This document shows positions 8,263 through 16,328 of a stretch of 64,000 bases of DNA, piece after piece. How positions within the stretch are numbered: position 1 is the stretch's first letter; each line of letters begins with the position of its first letter. The position numbers and the translations under genes are program-made. A model generated the notes under the pieces. The model saw only the letters and a list, made by a program, of their open reading frames with translations. It had not been told where the DNA came from and searched no databases. Source of the stretch: Christiangramia flava JLT2011 (GTDB lineage Bacteria > Bacteroidota > Bacteroidia > Flavobacteriales > Flavobacteriaceae). The stretch lies in contig NZ_CP016359.1 of NCBI RefSeq assembly GCF_001951155.1, forward strand, positions 2,008,001 through 2,072,000, in the 5' to 3' direction.

Positions 8263-9705
8263 ATGAAAAAAGTAGTTTATATATCAGCAATTTTGATTTT
8301 GATTCTTTCAGCGAATTCCTGTACCAAGGATTTTAAGGAGATCAACACCAATCCTAATGCACCGCTGGAAGTGGAGCCTTCTTTATTGCTTCGTGAGGTT
8401 ATTTATGATTACGGCGAGCAAATGTCTTATGAAGGTTTTGTGGCAGGTAATCTATTAGGGCAATATTTAACAGCCCTGGATTTTAACCTTTTTGACCGTC
8501 ATGCACTTAAATCTCCGCAATTAGGTGGTAATCCCTGGCCGGTTATCTATACCAATTTACGGGATAACGAAATCATTTTGCAACAATCACAAAATGAGCC
8601 TGCCTACAGGGTTTATGAAGGTCCGGCTTTGATCTTAAAGGCTTATATGGCTGCGGCTCTTACAGATCTTTATGGCGATGTTCCTTATTATAATGCTTTT
8701 AGAGGAAAAGAACTTACTACGACTCCCGCATACGATGCGCAGGAAGATATCTATTTAGGTGAAGGAGGAATTCTTGATAACCTAGCAAAAGGAATCGCTG
8801 CGATTCAGGCGTATGAAGGCAGTATTCCACTGGAAGGTGATATTTTATTCAATGGCGATCTAACTAAATGGGTTCGTTTTGCCAATTCTCTTCGAATTAA
8901 ACATCTTATGCGAATTTCCTCGAAAATGGATGTTTCGGCAGAACTTCAGCAAATATATTCGGAGGGAGATTATATCATGAATAACCAGCAGAATGCCGTT
9001 TTTGATTTTACTTCCGGTGAACCGAACAGCTTCCGAATGGAGCAATTAAGAGTTGGTGATTTTAATAATTTTGTGATGGCTGAAACGATGGACGAAATTC
9101 TTTCTGAATTAAATGATGCTCGGGTGGCAGTTCTTTTCCGTCCAACAGCCAATGATGGCAACACCTATAACGGTCTCATAAATGGTATTGACGCTTCGCA
9201 AACCTCTATTTCTCCAGCAGATTATTCCTATGCTGGAATGATCTTTCGCGAGAACACGGCAATGCTGGATGCTAATTTTCTAACAGCCTGGGAAACGAAA
9301 TTCTGGCTGGCAGAGGCTGCCGAAAAAGGGTATATTTCGGCCGATGCGGAAATGCTTTACAACGAAGGAGTGATGCAGGCTTTCGACTATTGGAACACGC
9401 CTTTACCAGGTGATTATCTGGAAGGTCCTGCGGCTTATGATGCAGGGGAGAATCCTTTGGAACAGATCATTACCCAAAAATGGATCGCCAATATGATAAA
9501 CGGCTACGAAGGCTGGATAGAATGGAGACGAACGGGCTTTCCTAATTTAAAACCCATTTCTGCCAGTCTGAATAATGATCTTTTGCCTGTGCGCATGCCG
9601 TATCCTGCGGAAGAGGAAGCTTTAAATGCTGAAAACTATGATCAGGCAGCCGAAAATACGAATGGTAACAGCATCAACGCGCCGGTATGGTGGGACAGCG
9701 AATAA
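8263..9705 (+). CDS. SusD/RagB-family outer-membrane lipoprotein
   Basis: A 480-residue surface lipoprotein. The signal peptide ends in a lipobox (SANSC, Cys20), followed by the family segment EINTNPNAPLEVEPS. The body is the helical, TPR-containing fold of SusD-like proteins, with the typical late segment QKWIANMINGYEGWIEWRRT near residues 406-425, in which a Trp-Arg-Arg stretch is often conserved in the SusD-like_2 group. It is the ligand-capturing lid of the SusC transporter immediately upstream. The stop lies 7 bases before the sodium:solute symporter, supporting a co-transcribed import route from the cell surface to the inner membrane. Confidence 0.92.
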   Translation: MKKVVYISAILILILSANSCTKDFKEINTNPNAPLEVEPSLLLREVIYDYGEQMSYEGFVAGNLLGQYLTALDFNLFDRHALKSPQLGGNPWPVIYTNLRDNEIILQQSQNEPAYRVYEGPALILKAYMAAALTDLYGDVPYYNAFRGKELTTTPAYDAQEDIYLGEGGILDNLAKGIAAIQAYEGSIPLEGDILFNGDLTKWVRFANSLRIKHLMRISSKMDVSAELQQIYSEGDYIMNNQQNAVFDFTSGEPNSFRMEQLRVGDFNNFVMAETMDEILSELNDARVAVLFRPTANDGNTYNGLINGIDASQTSISPADYSYAGMIFRENTAMLDANFLTAWETKFWLAEAAEKGYISADAEMLYNEGVMQAFDYWNTPLPGDYLEGPAAYDAGENPLEQIITQKWIANMINGYEGWIEWRRTGFPNLKPISASLNNDLLPVRMPYPAEEEALNAENYDQAAENTNGNSINAPVWWDSE

Positions 9706-9712
9706 TTTATAA

Positions 9713-11068
9713 ATGCTCATAGATTTATCTGAAATAAACCCGGTTTACTGGCAATGGTGGCTGCTGATATTTTCCAGCATTGCCTTATTTATCATTTCTC
9801 CAAGAGCGCGATCTAAAAACCAGTTTTTTAGTGCCACGCTGGGAAAAAAGGCTCCCGGCTTTTTAACGCTCACGGGAAGTCTGATCATTTCCTGGGTTTT
9901 TGCCAAAAGTATTACCAATGCCGCCAATCTGGGGCTGGACTTCGGGATTGTTGGTGGTCTGGCTTATGCCGGTTACTACCTTTCTTTTGCTGTAGCTGGT
10001 GTGGTGATCTATTTATTACGAACGAAGGGCGGTTACAGTAGTATTCATCACTTTTTAATTTCGAAATTCGGAAGAGGCGCGATTGCCATTTTTTCCATTT
10101 TGATCAGTATTCGTTTGTTTAATGAAGTATGGTCCAATACCATGGTGATTGGTAGCTATTTTGGCGATATTGGAACATCTGAATATTATTGGTCGATTCT
10201 TGTCTTTACAGGTCTGACACTGGCCTACGCTATAAAAGGCGGGTTAAGCAGTTCTATTTTTACCGATGTGATCCAGATGGTTCTTTTTGGTTTGATGCTT
10301 TTTGTGATTCTCGCCTGTATTTTTAGTATTGGTGAACTGGAAGTTTCTGAAGTGATAAATTCCGGAACCTGGAGCATGTCTACCGGACTGAATTTACTCC
10401 TGGCGGCACTTTTACAATCCTTCAGTTATCCTTTTCATGATCCTGTGTTGACCGATCGAGGCTTCATTAGCAATCCCAAAATTACATTAAAGAGCTTTCT
10501 GTATTCCAGTGTCTTCGGCGGACTTTGTATCGTACTTTTCAGCATAATTGGTGTTTACGCACAAAAAGAAGGAATGGCAGGTCAGGCTGCTGTTGAGGTA
10601 GGAAAAGCTTTTGGTGTTGGAATATTGCTGATCATTAATTTTATAATGATCACTTCTGCTGCCTCCACACTCGATTCTACATTTTCTTCCTCTTCAAAAT
10701 TATTGTCGGTAGATCTGAAATTTGGGAAAACAGTAAGAATAGGGAGGCTGGTGATGATCGGCGTGGCAGTTTTGGGTACGATCCCAATTTTCCTAGAAGC
10801 CGAAATTCTTTCAGCAACGACTATAAGTGGAACCATGGTCATTGGTTTGACCCCGGTTTTTATTTTCTGGAATAAAAAGGTTCCGAAAATTAGCTTTTAT
10901 TTGAGCGTTTTCTGCGGATTATTTTTCGGGTTGCTGCTCGTTTTTGAAACTTTTCCCAAAAACCTGATTTTAACCGAAGGCCCTTATGCAGAGCTGTTAT
11001 GGATCAATGTTTGGGGAATTTTAAGTTGTATAATCTTATTCTTTATTCCGAAATGGATAAAAAAATAA
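9713..11068 (+). CDS. Sodium:solute symporter family transporter
   Basis: A 451-residue inner-membrane protein with about 12-13 hydrophobic segments. The segment GGLSSSIFTDVIQM near residues 176-189 is the conserved loop of the SSF family (sugar, nucleoside, proline and related sodium symporters). It starts 7 bases after the SusD stop and its 3' end overlaps the start of the metallophosphoesterase-like gene by 16 bases, so the transporter is translationally linked to both neighbours. By position it should move the compound brought in by SusC/D across the inner membrane. The substrate is unknown; an arsenosugar, a riboside or a polyol acceptor are possible by context only. Confidence 0.88.
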   Translation: MLIDLSEINPVYWQWWLLIFSSIALFIISPRARSKNQFFSATLGKKAPGFLTLTGSLIISWVFAKSITNAANLGLDFGIVGGLAYAGYYLSFAVAGVVIYLLRTKGGYSSIHHFLISKFGRGAIAIFSILISIRLFNEVWSNTMVIGSYFGDIGTSEYYWSILVFTGLTLAYAIKGGLSSSIFTDVIQMVLFGLMLFVILACIFSIGELEVSEVINSGTWSMSTGLNLLLAALLQSFSYPFHDPVLTDRGFISNPKITLKSFLYSSVFGGLCIVLFSIIGVYAQKEGMAGQAAVEVGKAFGVGILLIINFIMITSAASTLDSTFSSSSKLLSVDLKFGKTVRIGRLVMIGVAVLGTIPIFLEAEILSATTISGTMVIGLTPVFIFWNKKVPKISFYLSVFCGLFFGLLLVFETFPKNLILTEGPYAELLWINVWGILSCIILFFIPKWIKK

Positions 11069-11877
11069 ATGATATAGGAGAGTTGTCTGGAAAAATTCTC
11101 GTTTTTGGGGGAGTTTACAGCAATCTTCAGGCTTTGCAAAGCCTGCAAGAACTGGCTGAAGATCTTGATATTTCTCCGGAAAACTGTATTTGCACGGGCG
11201 ATATAGTCGGTTATTGCTCGCAACCCGAGGAAACTATCCAGTTTTTCAGAAGTTGGGGAGCACAAACGATTGCCGGGAATGTGGAAATCCAGTTGGCGAA
11301 TGATGAGGAGGATTGCGGATGCGATTTTCGCGAAGGTTCGCGTTGTGATGACTTTTCCAAAGAATGGTATCCATTTGCGAAAATGATGCTTTCAAAAGAA
11401 TCGGTTAACCGGATGAAGAATATCCCTGAACACATTCAGTTTAGGTATGCCGGGAAAAAGGTTTTTGTGGTGCACGGTTCATTTTTCAATACTTCAGAAT
11501 TTATTTTCAAATCAACCAGCTGGGATAAAAAACAGCAAAATTTCGATCATACGAAAAGTGATATCATCCTGGCGGGGCATTGCGGTTTGCCATTTTCAGA
11601 TTCTAAAAACGAAAAACTTTGGATCAATCCTGGGGTTATCGGGATGCCGGCCAACGACGGCTCAAACAAGACCTGGTATGCGATCTTGGATGATAGCTCC
11701 AGTAATTTAGTTGAATTTCAGCAGCTGGAATATGATCACGTAAAAGCCAACGAGTTAATGCTTAAAAATAACCTGCCTGCTGCATATGCAGCTACTCTTA
11801 AAACTGGAATTTGGGATAATATGGAAATTCTTCCAGCCGAGGAAGCGTCCAGGCAGGGTGAATTGATCAGGTTTTAG
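11053..11877 (+). CDS. Metallophosphoesterase-fold protein with altered metal ligands
   Basis: A 274-residue calcineurin-like phosphoesterase-fold protein. The start at 11053 (MDKKIND) is preferred because an earlier in-frame ATG at 10999 lies far inside the symporter gene. Family landmarks are recognisable, but several metal ligands differ: the usual D-x-H motif reads G-V-Y in ILVFGGVYSNLQAL, the GD motif is intact in CTGDIVGY, the GNH motif reads GNV in IAGNVEIQ, VVHGS keeps its His, and the final GHxH reads AGHCG. It may bind a single metal, use other ligands or be a non-catalytic binding protein. It sits in the arsenosugar-type locus, whose members could need removal or recognition of a phosphate group. 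Confidence 0.78.
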   Translation: MDKKINDIGELSGKILVFGGVYSNLQALQSLQELAEDLDISPENCICTGDIVGYCSQPEETIQFFRSWGAQTIAGNVEIQLANDEEDCGCDFREGSRCDDFSKEWYPFAKMMLSKESVNRMKNIPEHIQFRYAGKKVFVVHGSFFNTSEFIFKSTSWDKKQQNFDHTKSDIILAGHCGLPFSDSKNEKLWINPGVIGMPANDGSNKTWYAILDDSSSNLVEFQQLEYDHVKANELMLKNNLPAAYAATLKTGIWDNMEILPAEEASRQGELIRF

Positions 11878-11923
11878 ATTACCATAACATCTACCGCCTG
11901 AATATTTTCGTAACTATTAAAAA

Positions 11924-12424
11924 ATGATGAAATTATATATAAACCTGATAGTGATCCTTTTCGGCCTGAACCTGGCTCACGGCCAGCGTGATCTCAGGCA
12001 TTTGCTTGAGAAATACAATAATCAGGAAGTGCCTTATGTATCGGTTCAGGAATTGAAAATGATGCAGACTAATCAAAAAGTGCTGGTTGCAGATGCAAGG
12101 GAGAAAAAGGAATATGATGTTAGTCATCTGCCTCAGGCCGAGTTTATTGGTTATAAAGAATTTTCCATTGAAAAGTTTTCACAGAAATTTAAAAATAAGT
12201 CTGCGCCCATCGTGGTATATTGCTCGATAGGTATCCGTTCTGAAAATATCGCTGAAAAGATCAGGAAAGCCGGTTATTCTAATGTATCTAATTTATACGG
12301 TGGAATATTTGAATGGAAAAATACCGGTTATGACGTTTTCAGGAATGGAAAGCCCACTGATAGTGTGCATGTTTTTTCTAAAAACTGGGCTAAATGGCTT
12401 ACGAACGGTAAAAAAGTATATTAG
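11924..12424 (+). CDS. Exported rhodanese-like sulfurtransferase
   Basis: A 166-residue protein with an N-terminal signal peptide ending near residue 20 (NLAHG), so it is probably periplasmic. A single rhodanese domain spans about residues 38-135: VLVADAREKKEYDVSHLPQA, then the active-site loop with C100 in YCSIGIRS, whose six-residue CxxxxR form is that of sulfurtransferases. It could carry persulfide sulfur on Cys100. The gene ends with TAG overlapping the GTG start of the next gene by one base, so translation of the two is coupled. In an arsenic-related locus a thiolation or thiol-redox role is plausible but unproven. Confidence 0.85.
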   Translation: MMKLYINLIVILFGLNLAHGQRDLRHLLEKYNNQEVPYVSVQELKMMQTNQKVLVADAREKKEYDVSHLPQAEFIGYKEFSIEKFSQKFKNKSAPIVVYCSIGIRSENIAEKIRKAGYSNVSNLYGGIFEWKNTGYDVFRNGKPTDSVHVFSKNWAKWLTNGKKVY

Positions 12425-13047
12425 TGACCTCAGAACAATCAGAAAAAAATCTTCTTTTAATCTTTACTAAAAATCCGGTGGCTGGAAAAGTCAAAACCAG
12501 GCTTGCAAAAGATGTAGGAGATAAAAAAGCACTGGAGATTTACCAGTTTTTATTAGATCATTCCGTTAAATTCACATCAAAAGTCGTTGCGACCAGGCAG
12601 GTTTGGTATTCCGATGAGATCAATAATAGTGATATCTGGGATAATGATCTTTTTCAAAAGAAAGAACAATTGTCCTCTCCGGACCTTGGTGAAAGGATGC
12701 AACATGCTTTTGAAAATGGATTCAGTGAGGGTTTTGAGAGAATTCTAATCATCGGGACAGACCTCTATGATATTTCTGAAGAAGATATCCGGCTTGCTTT
12801 CGAGTCTCTTAATAATCATGATTTCGTTATTGGCCCGGCAACTGATGGCGGATACTATTTATTAGGAATGAAATCCTTAAATTCGGAAATATTTAAAAAC
12901 AAAAATTGGGGAACCAATACAGTGCTGGAGAATACGCTTCAGGATTTGCAAGAGTACCAGCTGAAGTTGATGGAGCCCCGAAATGATGTAGATTATCTGG
13001 ATGATATTAGAGATCATCCGGCCTTCCAAAAATTTATAGAATTATGA
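12424..13047 (+). CDS. TIGR04282-family arsenosugar biosynthesis glycosyltransferase
   Basis: A 207-residue cytoplasmic protein of the DUF2064/TIGR04282 family. The nucleotide-binding N-terminus reads FTKNPVAGKVKTRLAKDVG (residues about 14-32), the acidic site is in LIIGTDLYDIS and the substrate segment is GPATDGGYYLLGM. The start codon is GTG at 12424, overlapping the TAG of the rhodanese gene, and the stop overlaps the ATG of the phosphorylase gene (ATGA). Family models associate it with arsenosugar loci as a sugar/aglycone transferase. It is the canonical copy; 4314-4991 is a diverged paralogue. Confidence 0.85.
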   Translation: MTSEQSEKNLLLIFTKNPVAGKVKTRLAKDVGDKKALEIYQFLLDHSVKFTSKVVATRQVWYSDEINNSDIWDNDLFQKKEQLSSPDLGERMQHAFENGFSEGFERILIIGTDLYDISEEDIRLAFESLNNHDFVIGPATDGGYYLLGMKSLNSEIFKNKNWGTNTVLENTLQDLQEYQLKLMEPRNDVDYLDDIRDHPAFQKFIEL

Positions 13048-13856
13048 CAGACCGTATAGATGAATCGGTAGATTATTTGAAATCCCGCGGCTTCGGGGAG
13101 CCGGAAGTGGGGATCATCCTGGGCACCGGCCTTGGGCAGTTGCTGGATGATGTTGAGATCGAGAAAGAAGTAAGCTATAATCATATTCCCTATTTTCCCA
13201 CGGCCACGGTCGAATTCCATAAGGGCAAGCTCATCTTTGGCAGTCTCGAAGGGAAAAAGGTTGTAATCATGCAGGGAAGATTTCATTTATATGAAGGCTA
13301 TAGCCTTTTTGACGTAACCTATCCCGTTCGCGTCATGAAGCGTTTGGGAATGAAGCGTTTGCTGGTTTCCAATGCTTCCGGTGCGATCAATCTAAACTTC
13401 GGAAAAGGGGAGTTGATGCTCATCGAAGATCATATCAATTTGCAGGGTGGTTCGCCGCTGGCATTCCATGGAGTTGAAAAACTTGGGGAACGTTTTGTAG
13501 ATATGAGCGAACCCTACAATAAAGAGATGAACGATATTTTTGAAGTGGCTGCCAAAAAGCACGATATCACGCTTCATAAAGGTGTCTATGCATCGGTCTT
13601 AGGTCCTCAACTGGAAACACGGGCGGAGTACCGCTATTTAAAAATGATCGGCGCAGATGCTGTGGGAATGAGTACCGTTCCTGAAGTGATCGTGGCTAAT
13701 CATTTGCATATTCCTGTTGCCGCAATTTCAGTTATCACAGATCAGGGCGATCCTTCGAACCTTGAAAAGGTAGATATTCAGGATATTCTGGCCAATGCCG
13801 CGAAAGCAGAACCCAGTATGGTGAAATTATTTAAAGAATTACTTCAGCAAGTTTAA
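13044..13856 (+). CDS. Purine-nucleoside phosphorylase
   Basis: A 270-residue trimeric-type (PNP/MTAP class) phosphorylase. Recognisable segments are GIILGTGLGQL (phosphate loop, residues about 22-32), MQGRFHLYEGY near 76-86, VSNASGAIN near 111-119, and the late nucleoside-binding stretch containing VGMSTVPEVIVANH. It catalyses phosphorolysis of purine nucleosides to base and ribose-1-phosphate. In arsenosugar loci a PNP is expected to remove adenine from the adenosylated arsenical made by ArsS, leaving the arsenoribose-1-phosphate for glycosylation. The start overlaps the preceding stop (ATGA) and ArsM begins one base after its stop, so it is embedded in the operon. Confidence 0.92.
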   Translation: MTDRIDESVDYLKSRGFGEPEVGIILGTGLGQLLDDVEIEKEVSYNHIPYFPTATVEFHKGKLIFGSLEGKKVVIMQGRFHLYEGYSLFDVTYPVRVMKRLGMKRLLVSNASGAINLNFGKGELMLIEDHINLQGGSPLAFHGVEKLGERFVDMSEPYNKEMNDIFEVAAKKHDITLHKGVYASVLGPQLETRAEYRYLKMIGADAVGMSTVPEVIVANHLHIPVAAISVITDQGDPSNLEKVDIQDILANAAKAEPSMVKLFKELLQQV

Positions 13857-13857
13857 T

Positions 13858-14829
13858 ATGAGCAGTTACTTAGAAACAACCAAGAATGTCTATCGAGATG
13901 CGGCCTTAACGCCAGAAGTGGGGCTTTGCTGCACCACGAATCCTATTTGGGAACTTCCGGGGTTGAAAATTCCGAAGATCATGCAGGAAATGAATTATGG
14001 CTGCGGAAGCACCGTTCATGCAAGGGATCTTACCAATAATCCGCGAATTCTTTATGTTGGTGTTGGCGGAGGTATGGAACTGCTGCAATTCGCCTATTTT
14101 TCTCGTCAGAAAAATGGTGTGGTGGGCATTGATGTGGTTGATGAGATGCTGGAAGCTTCCAGGAAGAATTTTAAAGTTGCTGAAGAACAGAACCCCTGGT
14201 TCAAATCGGAATTTGTGGACCTGAAAAAAGGTGATGCTACAGATCTCCCTGTTGAAGACAATTCTATCGATGTTGCCGCACAGAACTGTCTTTTCAATAT
14301 TTTCAAAACGGAAGAACTTACGAAAGCGCTTAAGGAAATGTATCGCGTACTGAAGCCTCATGGCAGGCTCGTGATGAGCGATCCAACCTGCGAACAGGAG
14401 ATGAACGAGGAACTGCGTAATGATGAGCGCCTGCGAGCTTTATGCTTAAGCGGAAGCCTTTCAATAGCCGATTATGTTAAGGCGTTGACAGATGTTGGTT
14501 TCGGAACAATTGAAATTCGCGCAAGAAAACCTTACCGAATTCTGGATCCTAAAAACTATCCTACCGAAGAACTCGTATATATAGAGTCTATTGAAGTTGC
14601 TGCGATTAAAGATCCAATGCCCGAAGACGGACCATGTATTTTTACCGGTAAGGCGGCGATCTATTATGGAGAAGATGATCATTTTGATGATAAAAAAGGT
14701 CATGTTTTACTCAAAAATCAGCCACTGGCAGTATGCGATAAAACTGCGGGTGCACTGGCAGCGCTTGGACGAGACGATATATTCATCAGCGAATCTACTT
14801 TTCATTATGATGGTGGAGGCTGCTGCTAA
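13858..14829 (+). CDS. arsM: Arsenite methyltransferase ArsM (arsenosugar type)
   Basis: A 323-residue SAM-dependent methyltransferase. Motif I is ILYVGVGGGMELLQF, residues about 64-78, followed by the acidic GIDVVDEML motif II. Cysteines C24, C25, C49, C144 and C178 are spread as expected for an As(III)-binding methyltransferase, and the protein ends in a GGGCC tail (C322, C323). By family knowledge the enzyme methylates trivalent arsenic, giving the mono- and dimethyl species that ArsS adenosylates. It starts one base after the phosphorylase stop; the DUF547 lipoprotein follows 10 bases downstream. A thiol or selenium substrate in vivo cannot be excluded. Confidence 0.88.
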   Translation: MSSYLETTKNVYRDAALTPEVGLCCTTNPIWELPGLKIPKIMQEMNYGCGSTVHARDLTNNPRILYVGVGGGMELLQFAYFSRQKNGVVGIDVVDEMLEASRKNFKVAEEQNPWFKSEFVDLKKGDATDLPVEDNSIDVAAQNCLFNIFKTEELTKALKEMYRVLKPHGRLVMSDPTCEQEMNEELRNDERLRALCLSGSLSIADYVKALTDVGFGTIEIRARKPYRILDPKNYPTEELVYIESIEVAAIKDPMPEDGPCIFTGKAAIYYGEDDHFDDKKGHVLLKNQPLAVCDKTAGALAALGRDDIFISESTFHYDGGGCC

Positions 14830-14839
14830 AAATTAAACT

Positions 14840-15640
14840 ATGAAAAAGTCATTTTTAAATCTTTCAGTTTTTGTAATAGGTATTTGTCTTTGCGCGTCCT
14901 GCTCGTTGCTTTCCAGCGCGGGACTGACAAGTAAAGGCCTGCCTTCTACACAGGTGCCAGATAAACTTACTTCTACCACGGCAAATTCCGCTGTAAATGT
15001 GGATCACGCTATATGGGACGAGTTACTGAAAAAACACGTGAAATCTAACGGAATGGTAGATTACAAGGATTTTAAAAATGACCGGGAGAAACTGAATAAA
15101 TACCTGGAAATGTTATCTAACCAGGAGCCAACGAAAGACTGGTCTGTACAGGAACAATTGGCCTATTACATCAATTTGTACAATGCCTATACGGTTGACC
15201 TGATCTTAAAAAATTATCCGGTGAAAAGTATCAAGGATATTAAAGGAGCATGGACCAACGATTTTGTGAAAGTCGGCGATAAAACTATTTCGCTGGGAGG
15301 AATTGAGAATAGTATTCTTCGGAAAATGAAGGAACCGCGAATTCATTTTGCCATTAACTGCGCTTCCATGTCCTGCCCAAAATTGATGAACGAGGCCTAT
15401 ACCGCTGCGCATATCAATGAACAATTGGATAAAGCAGCCATTGAATTTATCAATTCCGATAAAAATGATATTTCGAAAAATTCAGCGAAACTTTCTTCAA
15501 TTTTCGACTGGTATAAAAAGGATTTCACTGAAAACGGAACTGTAATAGATTATGTGAACAAGTTCTCGAATACCAAGATCAATTCGGGAGTGAGAATTAC
15601 TTATAAAGATTACGACTGGAATTTAAATGAAATTAAATAG
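14840..15640 (+). CDS. DUF547 lipoprotein
   Basis: A 266-residue lipoprotein with lipobox LCASC (Cys near residue 21) and a DUF547 domain over about residues 50-260. Landmarks are AIWDELLKKHVKSNGMVDYKDF, QLAYYINLYNAYTVDLIL and HFAINCASMSCPKL. The HxAINCAS segment with clustered His and Cys is typical of DUF547, a papain-like or enzymatic domain of unconfirmed function. DUF547 genes commonly lie next to arsenosugar-type glycosyltransferase genes. The stop lies inside the start of the next gene (14 bases overlap if ATG 15627 is used). The biochemical role is unknown. Confidence 0.85.
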   Translation: MKKSFLNLSVFVIGICLCASCSLLSSAGLTSKGLPSTQVPDKLTSTTANSAVNVDHAIWDELLKKHVKSNGMVDYKDFKNDREKLNKYLEMLSNQEPTKDWSVQEQLAYYINLYNAYTVDLILKNYPVKSIKDIKGAWTNDFVKVGDKTISLGGIENSILRKMKEPRIHFAINCASMSCPKLMNEAYTAAHINEQLDKAAIEFINSDKNDISKNSAKLSSIFDWYKKDFTENGTVIDYVNKFSNTKINSGVRITYKDYDWNLNEIK

Positions 15641-16328
15641 GATGCTGAGTATCATCATCCCGGTTTTTAATGAAGAGGCACAACTTCCGAAGCTGCTGGA
15701 ACATTTATCGGTTGCTTCCGCAGGATTGATAAAGGAAATAATCGTGGTGGATGGTGGTAGTACCGATCGTACAGCCAGAATTGCAAAAGATCATCCAAAG
15801 GTTTTTTACCTTCCTTCAGATAAAGGGCGGGCGGTGCAAATGAACACGGGTGCCAGTATCGCAAAAGGTGAAATCCTGTATTTTCTTCATGCTGATAGTT
15901 TTCCTCCAGTGCATTTTGATCAGCTTATAATTGATGCGGTCAAGAAGGGAAAGAAAGCCGGTTGTTTTCAAATGAAATTTGATAAAAATCACTGGTGGCT
16001 TAACTTAATGGGCCAATTCACCAAAGTGAACCATATTTCGTGTCGGGGAGGCGATCAGTCTTTATTTGTCGAAAAGGACTTATTCCATGAAATAGGAGGT
16101 TTTGATGAAAATTATAAGGTCTATGAGGATAATGAGATAATAAGGCGCCTATATATTAAAAAGCAATTTACGGTTATCAAGCAGTGGATCACTACTTCTG
16201 CCAGGCTCTACAATCGTCTTGGCGTTTGGAATACCCAACGACTTTTTATAGAGATTTACTGGAAGAGAAGGCGAGGTGCTACAGCAGAAGAACTCTACAG
16301 CCATTACTACAAGCGGGTTAACGCTTAA
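15627..16328 (+). CDS. TIGR04283-family arsenosugar biosynthesis glycosyltransferase
   Basis: A 233-residue GT-A glycosyltransferase of family 2. The N-terminal SIIIPVFNEEAQLPKLLEHL and VVDGGSTDRTARIA are the nucleotide-sugar binding part; YFLHADSFPP carries the D-x-D-like metal-binding site near residue 92; the GGDQSLFVEK segment follows near 138-147. TIGR04283 proteins are the usual partners of TIGR04282 proteins. The ATG at 15627 overlaps the DUF547 gene; a second ATG at 15642 (MLSIIIPV) is equally possible. The 3' end overlaps the convergent GH-like gene by 11 bases. It probably joins a sugar or glycerol-type aglycone to the arsenoribose; that substrate is inferred. Confidence 0.88.
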   Translation: MKLNRMLSIIIPVFNEEAQLPKLLEHLSVASAGLIKEIIVVDGGSTDRTARIAKDHPKVFYLPSDKGRAVQMNTGASIAKGEILYFLHADSFPPVHFDQLIIDAVKKGKKAGCFQMKFDKNHWWLNLMGQFTKVNHISCRGGDQSLFVEKDLFHEIGGFDENYKVYEDNEIIRRLYIKKQFTVIKQWITTSARLYNRLGVWNTQRLFIEIYWKRRRGATAEELYSHYYKRVNA

